This document shows, piece by piece, positions 1 through 9,990 of a DNA stretch of 64,000 nt. Under the pieces are notes generated by a model. The model saw only the letters and a list, made by a program, of their open reading frames with translations, made no database searches and had not been told where the DNA came from. The translations under genes were made by a program, and so were the position numbers. Numbering within the stretch: position 1 is the stretch's first letter; each line of letters begins with the position of its first letter. The DNA comes from Porites lobata (taxonomy: Eukaryota; Cnidaria; Anthozoa; Scleractinia; Poritidae): NCBI GenBank assembly GCA_942486035.1, contig CALNXK010000043.1, positions 1,589,001 to 1,653,000 of the forward strand. Reading direction: 5' to 3'.

Positions 1-1438
1 TGGCTCTTCCCATATTTTCCACCAAAATATCAAGCTGCAACTCATTCCCAATGGTAAGAAATGCAGTCTGATCTTTACGGTTATAGTACATCGTAGCTTG
101 GCGAATTCTTCCCACATACACAATGGCTCGGTCACGAGCTAAGTTTGTGATATTCAAGACAACAGTTGTCCGAGCAAACTCTGCAGGAATTTGTGTTTGG
201 TAAAGAATGAATCCATAGCTTTGTCCAATTTGTTCCATGGTCAAAGGAAAAGCTGAATACACAGGGCCATGGGGAGCAGAAAGATTTGGTGCAGCATCAA
301 GGAAGGTTGAAAGTTGGGTCATTTGAACTTTACCATATGCAAACTTTGTAGTGTTTGGTGGGATGGGAATCTCGGGTATTTTCTCATACTTGGCAATTGT
401 CTCTCGCAGGACATGAAATTTTGTAGTTGTATCCCCAGCTTCTGTCAAGGGCGCATCATAATCATAGCTTGTAATGCGCGGTGGTGACCCTCCTCCATTC
501 ATGAAACCAAAGTTTGTTCCTCCCATGTACATGTAAAAGGCTACAGATACATTCATTGCCAGCATTTTGTCAAACGTCTCTGCGATAACCTCTGCAGATC
601 CGGTTTGGTGAGGTACACTCCACTTATCCATCATCCCTGGATAATACTCACTAACTACCAGGGGTCCCCTGGGTTTTAACTCCCGCACCAGTGCAAATGC
701 TTTATCTAAATTGGTTCCAGATCCGAAGTCTAAAGTGGGATACAGAGAAGGGATAGTGCCGGTCCTGACTGCATACCCAACAGCTGCATTGTTTGAAAAA
801 AGAATAACGTCATTGCCAAGGTATTTACGAGACAACTCTTCAAGAAAATACAAATAACTGAGGTTTCTTTCATGCCTCCAGCCATACTCATTCTCCTCTT
901 GTACAGATATGATTGGTCCCCCATTAGAGTACAGCAATGGCTTCATTTTGAGGAAAAGCACCTTGAGCCAGGACTCTAGATACGATAGGTATTGCTTATT
1001 GTCCATAGTTCTTAAAGAAATCGATGAGTTCTTCATCAACAACCATGACGGATAGCCGCCAAACTCCCACTCGGCACAAATGTAAGGTCCGGGTCTGAGA
1101 ATCACCAACAGTCCAACGCTGTTAGCGAGTTCTATAAAACTCACAAGATCTGCATCGCCTTCGAAGTTGTACTGGCCATGAACCGGTTCGTGAATATTCC
1201 AAGCGACGTAAGTTTGGACTGAGTTTAAGCCGCCTGCTTTCATTTTCATGAGCCTGTCTTTCCAGTAGAAACGGGGAACCCTGAAATAGTGAAAGCATCC
1301 AGCGATGTAACGAAAGGGTTTACCATCTTTGAGAAAGCAGTTGTTCTCGTAATCTATAATAAAAGATCTTGACTCGGAGTACTTGAGAGCACACAAGAAA
1401 ATTAACACAAAAATCAGCAATCTCGACACAGAAGCCAT
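1..1438 (-). CDS. GLB1: GLB1-like beta-galactosidase (GH35), copy 1, C-terminal part beyond the window
   Basis: Lysosomal or secreted beta-galactosidase of glycoside hydrolase family 35, removing terminal beta-galactose from glycans. The frame is open from ATG at 1438 to the window edge, about 479 codons without an intron. It starts with a signal peptide (MASVSRLLIFVLIFLCALKY) and continues with the GH35 barrel: FRYIAGCFHYF, RPGPYICAEWEFGGYPSW, the acid/base Glu184 in ENEYG and the nucleophile Glu264 in VVSEYYPG. From ATG to the edge it is exactly as long as the matching part of the downstream copy (1438 bp), so there is no net indel. The mature parts are nearly identical but the signal peptides differ. 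Odd point: Met269 replaces the Trp that family members carry five residues after the nucleophile (Trp269 in copy 2). The C-terminal jelly-roll domains lie outside the window. Confidence 0.93.
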   Translation of the reverse strand, partial: MASVSRLLIFVLIFLCALKYSESRSFIIDYENNCFLKDGKPFRYIAGCFHYFRVPRFYWKDRLMKMKAGGLNSVQTYVAWNIHEPVHGQYNFEGDADLVSFIELANSVGLLVILRPGPYICAEWEFGGYPSWLLMKNSSISLRTMDNKQYLSYLESWLKVLFLKMKPLLYSNGGPIISVQEENEYGWRHERNLSYLYFLEELSRKYLGNDVILFSNNAAVGYAVRTGTIPSLYPTLDFGSGTNLDKAFALVRELKPRGPLVVSEYYPGMMDKWSVPHQTGSAEVIAETFDKMLAMNVSVAFYMYMGGTNFGFMNGGGSPPRITSYDYDAPLTEAGDTTTKFHVLRETIAKYEKIPEIPIPPNTTKFAYGKVQMTQLSTFLDAAPNLSAPHGPVYSAFPLTMEQIGQSYGFILYQTQIPAEFARTTVVLNITNLARDRAIVYVGRIRQATMYYNRKDQTAFLTIGNELQLDILVENMGRA

Positions 1439-1852
1439 TTTGCTGAGCTGTTTACGTGTTTTAAAACACATTCGTCTTGTCCATCCAAGATATGCGTGAT
1501 TTCCGACATTTGATGAGCTCCTGTCGGCAATTGAATGTATCACAAGGACGTCACATGAGTTGTATCACGCGCCAAATCGTATTCTAATATACTTATCATC
1601 TGGAAAACCCACACACAAAGCCAAATGAGCCTAATAAATGCAAAAGAGTATACAGTGTATTTCCCTGGGCCATGCCAAGAATTTTAGGAAGTGTCTTGAT
1701 GCTAAGCTTTTGTGCGTGTTTTCCCTAGAGAGAATTATTAGATTTTCAGTTTTCTTTGTACAAGGGGCCCTTCTCATGCCCTTCGGAAATCTCGTTGATA
1801 CCATCAAAACACTGTGAAACATGATATATCACCTCCTCAAACCCAGTGCCTG
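1439..1852. other. 5' flank of GLB1-like copy 1
   Basis: About 410 bases upstream of the first galactosidase ATG. It does not resemble the flank of copy 2, so the duplicated homology stops near the start codon. No open frame or clear promoter motif is seen. The last seven bases (GTGCCTG) are the left target-site duplication of the neighbouring element. Confidence 0.5.
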
Positions 1853-2735
1853 CACAGGTAGCCCAAGCTCGAAATATGAGCATCGGCGAGCATCGGCATT
1901 GTTCCGTAACATTCAAAATATAAGGATTTGCATGGGAAAAAACCTATCGTTTCTGTAACCTACGAAAAGGAAAGGATTTCAAACCTCATATAAACCTTAT
2001 ATAAACCTAGGAGCCGATTAATCGGCTCCTGATAAACCCCCGGGGGGGTACTCCCATACATTACATATACCGGTATGTGCCGCCCAAAGGGGTCTTTGAA
2101 CCTCCTGATTTAGAACGGGGTATCCATTTCAGAGGCGTTTTCTAGAACGGGGTATAATATTTCGAACGCACGAAAGCTCCATTTTTGTTGGCAGCCATTT
2201 GAAAGTATTCAAGGACAGATTGCTTTTAAAAATACGGTTCAATGCGTTAACAAGCAAACCGTTGTACTCTTGTTGCACCCTAGAACGGAGTATAAAAAAT
2301 TGGCCCATTTCTAGAACGGGGTATCAGTTTTGGGGCGAATTCTAGAACGGGGTATAAAAAATTGGCCCATTTCTAGAACGGGGTATTAAATTTAGGGGAA
2401 ATTTTTTCCAGAACGGGGTGCCATTTTGGAGTCCCGGGCGGCACATACCCACCCAAGAAATACCCAAGTGCCCCCCCCGGGTGATAAACCTTATATGTAG
2501 CGAGAAAACCGTTTACATAAAAACCCATACGACGGCCATATATCGGCCCGTAGACTACACAGGAGAGACGTAACACACATTTTGAGTAAGGTAAGCTGTT
2601 TTTTATTGAAATCCTTTCATTTTCGTAGGTTACAGAAACGATAGGTTTTTTTCCCATACAAATCCTTATACTTTGAATGTTACGCAACAATATAATGGCG
2701 ATGCTCATATTGCGAGCTTGGTTGGGCTACCTGTG
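1853..2735. mobile_element. Non-autonomous DNA transposon with about 130-bp terminal inverted repeats
   Basis: The ends begin CACAGGTAGCCCA and form long inverted repeats, about 1853-1983 against 2604-2735, sharing blocks such as CCTATCGTTTCTGTAACCTA. A 7-bp direct duplication GTGCCTG flanks the element at 1846-1852 and 2736-2742. It has no transposase frame, so it is MITE-like. A second element is inserted inside it. The superfamily is not resolved. Confidence 0.8.
2039..2481. mobile_element. Nested MITE with CCCGGGGG termini and internal GAACGGGGTA repeats
   Basis: A 443-bp element inside the larger transposon. It begins with a run of C then GGGGGGGTACTCCC and ends in the inverted counterpart, with GTATGTGCCGCCC near the left end mirrored as GGGCGGCACATACC at the right. 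Nine bases, TGATAAACC, are duplicated at 2030-2038 and 2482-2490. The interior holds at least seven imperfect copies of CTAGAACGGGGTAT. A related element lies at 23801-24217. Confidence 0.8.
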
Positions 2736-2782
2736 GTGCCTGTTATCACCCAATGATTACTGCTGTTTGTACTTCGTTTACG

Positions 2783-3023
2783 GCTATTTCGAGAAACGTT
2801 GTCGGAAAAAGTGCACGCGACAATCCCGAAAGGTCACTGCTCTTCAAAGAAACTTGAAAGAATGGCACTAGAGGTCATGGACGTATGTTTGCGACTGCTA
2901 AAGGAAAGCAACAAAGGTAGATTCGACAGCTACAGTGTCAGAAACGCTGTATTGATCTTATCCCATATTACCTTTCGGGATTGTCGCGTGCACATTTTTT
3001 CCGACAACCTTTCTCGAAATAGC
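2783..3023. mobile_element. Fold-back MITE, about 240 bp
   Basis: The left end reads GCTATTTCGAGAAACGTTGT and continues through GTGCACGCGACAATCCCGAA. The right end is its near-exact reverse complement (about 2971-3023). The arms are about 53 bases. No coding capacity is seen between them. Confidence 0.7.
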
Positions 3024-3440
3024 TTTGACGAGCCCCCAGTCACGCCTGAGACACGCCTACCTTTTCAAGCAGTCCAGCCAGACGTGCACAGCCCCCGTCC
3101 CTTTCGAAAAAAAATGGGAAAAGGAGTCCTTTTCCCGATTTTTTCCTTTAGGAAAAGAGGCTACCGGGGCCGTGGGCATCGTAGGGCACAGAAATCCCAG
3201 ACCCATTGTGTTTCAGTTGGGTTCACTGGCAGGGAACACACCATTCAAATAATCTAGCAGATTTATTGAAACTCGCACGACGATCAATGTACACAAAATC
3301 AGAAGTACACGATTGCATAACAATATCCGATGAAAAGTAATAAATGTGCATTCTAACATCCCCTTTCTTTTGAAAGTTCATTGTTCTCGAATAAAAAGAT
3401 CAAAATCGAAATGTGTTATCGCTGATTCTCAATTGCTGGC

Positions 3441-3770
3441 TATGTGGGTGTTTACATGACACCGGGGCGACTTTCGCCCCGGAGCGAGTTCACTCCGGTT
3501 CCCTCTCATGGCTCTATATTTGTTTACATGATACCACCACAAAATGTCATGCCGGCGCTAGTCACCCCGGCGTGAGTTCACCACGTCCGGTACGAAATCT
3601 CGCAACGGTATCATGTAACAGCTGATGTAAACGCGAAACGACCACCCGTTTCGGTGCGAGATCGGTCTGCAGACTGGAAGCGTGGAAGGGTAGCGCACGC
3701 CTAGCGTTTGCAATTTTGAACCACGCGTGTGTTTTACCAACATGAAGTGTACCTTCAAATAACGAGATAT
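3441..3770. mobile_element. Truncated Harbinger-like MITE fragment
   Basis: Clearly homologous to the element at 48790-49229. Both share GTGTTTACA, GACACCGGGGCGACTT, TACATGATACCACCACAAAA and AACATGAAGTGTACCTTCAA in the same order. The right terminal inverted repeat present in the 48-kb copy is not found here, so this looks like a 3'-truncated relic. Confidence 0.65.
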
Positions 3771-6334
3771 TAAAACCGGTTACACTTCTGTACGTCTCCT
3801 GATTTTCTCAGGAGAATGGATCAAGGTTTGAGGGATCAGAATACTGCCTTTTCCAAATATTTGTAGTCAAAATGACCCACCTTACATCTTTCTCCTGGTG
3901 GCGTTTAACAAAAAAAAATTAAGAAAAGCGGGACACCAAAAAATACTCCATATAAGTTTGGGGGACCTGTAAAAATGCAAATAGTCAGAGCCAAAATTAA
4001 GGCTTTGAAAATTAAAATGTTTAAATCTTCACCAGCGAGCATGTCCCAAGACACTCCTACTTTATTATATATGTTATACTTTACAGCAAAAACTTCAATT
4101 CGTGACGTCCAAGTTGTTAAGGGAGCCATCCTGATTAGGACTATTGATTGCTTCCTTATTTTTAACCGTTTTTTTTTAATCGATCTCTTCGTCTTCAGTT
4201 ACGTTTTCTCATCGGGAAATTGGAAATGAACAGCAAAAGATTTATATCTTGCCTCATTGATCATAGCCTGCGAGGGCACGGAAATACGTCTGCGGTTCTC
4301 TGGCTGCATTGATCAGAAACTTATCCGATTTTTGTCATCCACTGCGACTTTTGACTTGATTATTTTATAACTCTATGTGATTTCTTGGAATTTTGAATTG
4401 CAAAAGGGGGTTTTGCCGGAATTTTGTATTGATATTGACGTTTTCTTTTTAAGAAAGTATTTTACTGAAGTTCTGAGTGCACCTTTTTATAAGATTTTAT
4501 CATCATAATAATAAATCAGTGGTAAAGTCAACTCTTCTTGATCGCCTTTAATTGTCTATTTTCAAAATGATAAACAACTGGGATGATAACACTGTTAGCA
4601 GAGGTTTATTTCCAGAATGGTTTTTAGCATGTGCAACTCAAGCCATTGATATTCCTGTAGTTGGCATGTTCATGTTTCTGTAAACAAGCCACCTGACTTC
4701 TTGTTTTTCACTTTCTTTTAGAAAAAAAAGGTCATCACAACATAACATAAAAAATATTTATGACTAAAACAGGGTGCAGCAAAACCTATGTCCGATTTAT
4801 TTGTCGGGGACAGGTAGAAATTTAGTTCAGACGTGTAAGCCTTTGACATGACTTGTCCGTGGGACAAGCACATTTTAATGAGAAAAAATACTGAAACAGT
4901 TGAAAATTGCCTTCAAAGAACAGTAGAATTGTTACTGTTAAGACGAATGTGTTTTCTTTCAAAGAAACCAAGAAAAGCAAAAATGTTGAATGCTAGCAGA
5001 GAATTAAGTGAATCAAGAGATCATTAAATGCCCAATCATTTTTGAGTATCAAGTTTCAAGCAAAAATTTTTGGACATTGGACAACCACATTTAACATAGT
5101 GATTGTCTGACGGAGAAGTGGATGAGAAAATTTTCGTCTTAATCTGTAAAAGGTGCACCTAACGTAGAGGAGTCAAGAGGGGTCACTATATATCAAAGGT
5201 ATACCCCTCAAATCACACCAGCCTTCATCTTCCACCACCTCATAAAAAATAATGATACCTAGCAAAGCTGTGTTTTCACACTGAGCATTTTTTCTTGCCC
5301 GGAAAAACTTGTCAAGGAAACTTTCTTGGTTAAATAGGGCTTTCATTGAGGTAAAAACTCTGAACAGTTTTATTTGTAACCTTTTTACTGTCAAACTCAG
5401 AACACCGTGAACACCTGAAAAATTTCAGGAATGTTGGTTGTGTAATGGCCAATCACAAAAAAGTTCAGGATACACAAACAAATCTCAAAACCACAAACTT
5501 GTTACCGTTGCTGTTTGCAGTATAGTTTTCTCGCGCCTTATTGGCTTATTTCTTGCAACACAACAACATTCCATAAATATTTCTGGTGTTCATGGTTTTG
5601 TGAGTTTCACAGTAATAAATTTTACTGGATGTTTACACAAGTGACAGCGTGAATTCCATAATAATTGTGGAATTATTATTTTATACTACTAACTATTCAA
5701 ACTAACCATTACTGCAAAGGAATGTAAAGAAATATAAGACAAAACAAAATAGTTGAACAAATTCAAGAAATAGCAAACAGCACAAGAATTTTCAAAACAC
5801 AGTTCATCCTCAGTAACATGATTTTTGAAAGTCATGCAAATAATAATAATAATATCATAAAGGACTTTAATGGATAACACAATTACTGGAAATTCCAGTA
5901 GTTTTTATTGTGATCCAGATACAATTATAAAATATCAAAAAGTACAAAAAAACAAAAACAAAAATGATAAATTACAGTCTAAAACATGTTTATGTAATGT
6001 ATTCATTTTTAAATTTTGCCACGGCACTTAGACCCCTAATGCTATTCTACCAACCATTAGGAACACTAACATAGAGTACAGATGATGATGACGATGATGA
6101 TGTTTCCAAAATACAATCAAAACAAAACACAACTAAAAATATTGCAAAAACAGTTTTTCAATATCATGCTAGCAGAGCTTAGACTTAAATCCGGACAAAA
6201 AAAAGGAACAAAAAATCTCTTTGTCAAAGATGGGATAACATTTCTACACAGAGTCATTAGACTAACCCCAACAATTTATTTTACAAAATTTCTTGTGTAC
6301 GGTTCAATCTTTATGTGGAAATCAAAAAGACATT
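3771..6334. other. Intergenic, AT-rich, no gene recognised
   Basis: About 2.5 kb between the transposon nest and the second galactosidase gene. Only short open frames occur, with no domain, splice or codon pattern that supports a gene. On the minus strand the part next to 6334 is probably the 3' UTR of galactosidase copy 2. A short ATG/GATGAT-rich stretch lies near 6080. Confidence 0.5.
6275..6280 (-). promoter_or_regulatory. Candidate polyadenylation signal of GLB1-like copy 2
   Basis: AATAAA on the minus strand, about 55 bases past the stop codon of the galactosidase gene. The spacing suits a short 3' UTR. It is a single hexamer match and not proof of use. Confidence 0.4.
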
Positions 6335-8296
6335 TCAATGAAATTTACCATTTTTTATAGTGTTCACACTAAATTCACCATCTATAGGATGTACAGCCCC
6401 ATTTAAAATAGGAGTTGTCACACACTCAACAAAACAAGTTTCCAGAGATTCACAAGGAGCACCATCCAACTCCAATATCACAACACTGGCAGTTTTCTGC
6501 TTGAGTGATATAACATTTGCTGGTACAAACAATGTGACTTGTGGACCAATCACAGGCCAGTAGCGACCCAAATTAAAGCCATTTACAAACGCTTGCCCTT
6601 TACTCCATCCAGGCAGGTGAAGAAATGTGTCGTAAGAGGAATTTACAGGAAATTCTCCGTAGAACAAAGTAGGTGCAAAGCTATTATCTGTGGTAAATAC
6701 CTTTTTACCGTTTTTCTCAGGCTTGGGAAGATAGCCAAGTGCATCTGAAGCTGAAAAGAGATTGTCTAAGTTTATAGGATATATCTTCCAGTTGACAAGA
6801 ACTGCACCATTTATTGTAACATTGCCAATGATCCCTTTAGGGTCAGCAATACCACCGTTGGCTCTTCCCATATTTTCCACCAAAATATCAAGCTGCAAGT
6901 CATTCCCAATGATAAGAAATGCAGTCTGATCTTTACGGTTATGGTACATTGTAGCTTGGCGAAGTTTTCCAACATACACAATGGCTCGGTCACGAGCTAA
7001 GTTAGTGATATTCAAGACAACAGCTGACTGAGCAAACTCTGGAGGAATTTGTGTTCGGTAAAGAATGAATCCATAGCTTTGTCCAATTTGTTCCATGGTC
7101 AAAGGAAAAGCTGAATACACCGGGCCATGGGGAGCAGAAAGCTTTGGTGCAGCGTCAAGGAAGGTTGAAAGTTGGGTCATTTGAACTTTACCATATGCAA
7201 ACTTTGTGGTGTTTGGTGGGATGGGAATCTCGGGTATTTTCTCATACTTGGCAATTGTCTCTCGCAGAATGTGAAACTTAGTAGTTGTATCCCCAGCTTC
7301 TGTCAAGGGCGCATCATAATCATAGCTTGTAATGCGCGGTGTTGACCCTCCACCATTCAGGAAACCAAAGTTTGTTCCTCCCATGTACATGTAAAAGCTC
7401 ACAGATACATTCATTGCCAGCATTTTGTCAAAAGTCTTAGCCACATCCTCTGCAGTTCTGGTTTGGTGAGGTATACTCCACTGATCCAGCCACCCGGGAT
7501 AATACTCACTAACTACTAGGGGTCCCCTGGGTTTTAACTCCCGCACAAATGAAAATGCTTTATCTAAATCGGTTCCAGGTGCGAAGTCTAAAGTGGGATA
7601 CAGAGAAGGGATAGTGCCGCTCTTGACGGCAGACTCCGAAGCTCCATTGTTTGAAAAAAAAACAACGTCATTGCCAAGGTATTTACGAAACAACTCTTCA
7701 AGAAAATACAAATAACTGAGGTTTTTTTCATACCTCCAGCCATACTCATTCTCCACTTGTACAGATATGATTGGTCCCCCATTAGAGTACAGCAATGGCT
7801 TCATTTTGGGCAAAAGCACGCTCAGCCAGGACTCTGCATACGATAGGTATTGCTTGTTGTCCATGGTTCTCAAAGAAATTGATGAGTTCTTCATCAATAA
7901 CCATGACGGATAGCCGCCAAACTCCCACTCGGCACAAATATACGGTCCAGGTCTGAGAATCACCAACAGTCCAACGCTGTTAGCGAGTTCAATAAAACTC
8001 ACAAGATCCGCATCGCCTTCGAAGTTGTATTGGCCATGAACCGGTTCATGAATATTCCAAGCGACGTAAGTTTGGACTGAGTTTAAACCGCCTGCTTTCA
8101 TTTTCATGAGCCTGTCTTTCCAGTAGAAACGAGGAACCCTAAAATAGTGAAAGCATCCAGAAATGTAACGAAAGGGTTTGCCATCCTTGAGAAAACAGTT
8201 GTTTTCGTAATCTATAACGAAAGATCGTGCCTCGGAGTACCCAAAAATACACAAAAAAGTTAAAAGAAGAAGAAACGCTTTCAACTCGACAGCCAT
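6335..8296 (-). CDS. GLB1: GLB1-like beta-galactosidase (GH35), copy 2, complete and intronless
   Basis: A 653-residue beta-galactosidase of glycoside hydrolase family 35, cleaving terminal beta-galactose from glycoconjugates, probably lysosomal or secreted. A signal peptide spans about residues 1-23 (MAVELKAFLLLLTFLCIFGY). The catalytic barrel follows: CAEWEFGGYPSW (111-122), acid/base Glu184 in VENEYG, and nucleophile Glu264 in VVSEYYPGWLDQW. Then come SYDYDAPLTEAGD and the beta-sandwich domains with LPGWSKGQAFVNGFNLGRYW. The length fits animal GLB1 (about 650-680 residues). The whole protein is one exon, whereas vertebrate GLB1 has many, which suggests a retrocopy origin before tandem duplication. 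Copy 1 starts 6858 bases to the left in the same orientation. All the family residues checked are present. Confidence 0.96.
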   Translation of the reverse strand: MAVELKAFLLLLTFLCIFGYSEARSFVIDYENNCFLKDGKPFRYISGCFHYFRVPRFYWKDRLMKMKAGGLNSVQTYVAWNIHEPVHGQYNFEGDADLVSFIELANSVGLLVILRPGPYICAEWEFGGYPSWLLMKNSSISLRTMDNKQYLSYAESWLSVLLPKMKPLLYSNGGPIISVQVENEYGWRYEKNLSYLYFLEELFRKYLGNDVVFFSNNGASESAVKSGTIPSLYPTLDFAPGTDLDKAFSFVRELKPRGPLVVSEYYPGWLDQWSIPHQTRTAEDVAKTFDKMLAMNVSVSFYMYMGGTNFGFLNGGGSTPRITSYDYDAPLTEAGDTTTKFHILRETIAKYEKIPEIPIPPNTTKFAYGKVQMTQLSTFLDAAPKLSAPHGPVYSAFPLTMEQIGQSYGFILYRTQIPPEFAQSAVVLNITNLARDRAIVYVGKLRQATMYHNRKDQTAFLIIGNDLQLDILVENMGRANGGIADPKGIIGNVTINGAVLVNWKIYPINLDNLFSASDALGYLPKPEKNGKKVFTTDNSFAPTLFYGEFPVNSSYDTFLHLPGWSKGQAFVNGFNLGRYWPVIGPQVTLFVPANVISLKQKTASVVILELDGAPCESLETCFVECVTTPILNGAVHPIDGEFSVNTIKNGKFH

Positions 8297-8363
8297 GTTT
8301 GTTCATCTGCTTCGTCACGTGCACCACAGGTGACCCAAAGTGGATGTTGTTACGTAACCTTCT

Positions 8364-8459
8364 GTAGCCTGCGAAAACATCCGTTTCCCCGCGCTCTTCG
8401 CCGCTGAGGACGTTTCGGAGGCGAAGCACACTGGAGAAACGGATGTTTTCGCAGGCTAC
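8364..8459. mobile_element. 96-bp fold-back element
   Basis: Perfect 24-bp arms starting GTAGCCTGCGAAAACATCCG and ending in the reverse complement, around a short GC-rich loop. The TAGCCTGCGA terminus recurs at 20397-20463 and, with one change, at other fold-backs in the window, so this is a dispersed family. Confidence 0.75.
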
Positions 8460-9070
8460 CAAATTTCAGTAAAAGGTTTTGCATGGGGAAAAACGATTAT
8501 TCCAGGTGTTGTAGGTGTTCAATAGAAAACGGCTAATCTCATTTAAAGGTGTGAAACTTATTTGTTGTGTGGTCCGCGATCCGGTTTACGGCCAGTTTTA
8601 GGTAAGAGATAAATGTCGGGACAGCGACTACATTCAAAGCTAAGGCTAACAAAGCATCCCCATTAGGAATTATATAGCCTGAGTATCAGGCCTTCCTAAG
8701 GGGATAGGGGAGAGGAGATTTTTGATGGGGAGGGGGGAGGGGGAGAAGAGAAAGGAAGGCCTGACACAAAACCATTCAGCAAATCGTGTGACACATCCAG
8801 AATCTGTATGTCCGGGTATTGGTTTCAAACACCTGGACAAAGAAGACGATCCCCTATTAGGAATTATAAAAATAAAATTTGAGCTGCATGATGGGACCCA
8901 AGGCTTTAGCTTGAGCCCTGGACGATTTTCGGCCTGAAAATTTTAGCTGCCTTCTCAAACCTGTTATCGCCGCTGTTGTAACTCTGTAAACAAAAGCAGT
9001 TTACAGTTTTCCGGACCAAACAGGTCATTTTTAGCAACAAAACATGTTCATCTTGGTCTGATTTCAGCAA
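8460..9070. other. Intergenic, no gene recognised
   Basis: About 600 bases of repeat-like sequence with a polypurine tract near 8713-8760 (GGGGAGGGGGGAGGGGGAGA). Short open frames here lack any family signature. Confidence 0.45.
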
Positions 9071-9452
9071 AAGGGGCGGATCCAGGATTTTTTTTTAGGC
9101 GAGGACACGTGATGCAACCCAATGACAGTCTGTGATTTTGCTCTGGTATCGAATCATCAACACCAATAAACCACATTTCTCTCCTTCAGTTATTTTATTT
9201 TTTTTTCCCCAGAAACGCCTAATACTCAGGCAGAATACCAGTTGGGACCCGATATTAAAATTCCTAAATGAAAACCAGTGTTCATCTTGGTCATCTCCAG
9301 GGGGGGATGCACTCGTCTCTTGCTCTACTTCAACACTAATAAACCACATAGTTTTTTTTTTTCGCAGAATACCAGTTGTATTAAAAAACCGCAGGTCATC
9401 TCGGGGGGGCGGGGTGCGCACCCCCTGCACCCTCCCCCTAGATCCGCCCCTG
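9071..9452. mobile_element. hAT-like MITE with AGGGGCGGATC termini
   Basis: The left end reads AGGGGCGGATCCAGGATTTT. The right end reads CTAGATCCGCCCCTG, its inverted form. The interior has two related halves (AATAAACCACAT and AATACCAGTTG appear twice). No coding frame and no clear target duplication are seen. The hAT assignment rests only on the terminal sequence style. Confidence 0.55.
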
Positions 9453-9870
9453 AATAGAGATTCAATTTTCTTTCGCCCAATTTAATGCAAAGAGAAGGGG
9501 TGATAGGGTATTGCAGAGCACTGGTTTGTTTGATTGCAAGGGAAACTGCACACTTAATGTTGACCTTAATGACAAGGGAAACTGTGAGTTTTGTTCCCCT
9601 AACCTATGATCAGATGTTCTTCTAAAGAAGGAATGCCTGATCGCTGGTCATGTTTTCCTGAGTTTCTTAATCAATCGCCTAGGAGAACATTATATCGAGA
9701 TTGTATTGATTGTCAAAAGGAAGCGAATTTTGGAGACAGCTTCGACACATGAGATGGGAAACGTTCCAATCTAATCAAATAACTTTTTCAAGTAGGGAAG
9801 TATATCAAACAGGTTTCACTATACAACGGTCGAGTAAGCTTCCATATATACTGTATAGAAGTTCCCAATC

Positions 9871-9990
9871 TAGAGCCTGAGAAAACAGCCGACATTTGGC
9901 GACGCTACCACTGGTTTCCACGCAAAATGACGTCATTTTGCGGGGAAACCAGTGGTAGCGTCGCCAAATGTCAGCTGTTTTCACAGGCTA
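9871..9990. mobile_element. 120-bp near-perfect palindrome (fold-back element)
   Basis: Symmetric about 9930/9931, where the sequence is AAAATGACGTCATTTT. Arms of 60 bases match with only a few mismatches and end in GAGCCTGAGAAAACAG against CTGTTTTCACAGGCTA. The arm sequence CCAGTGGTAGCGTCGCCAAA recurs in diverged form near 39046-39090 and 53600-53645. Confidence 0.8.

Noticed and set aside
730..924. Short open frame inside galactosidase copy 1, which first suggested the gene might be broken
   Set aside because: It is in another frame. From ATG to the point matching base 1, both copies are exactly 1438 bp and the true frame of copy 1 is open throughout.
3975..4229. 84-residue hydrophobic frame in the intergenic region
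   Set aside because: Low-complexity AT-rich sequence, no conserved motif and an overlapping frame of equal quality on the other strand.
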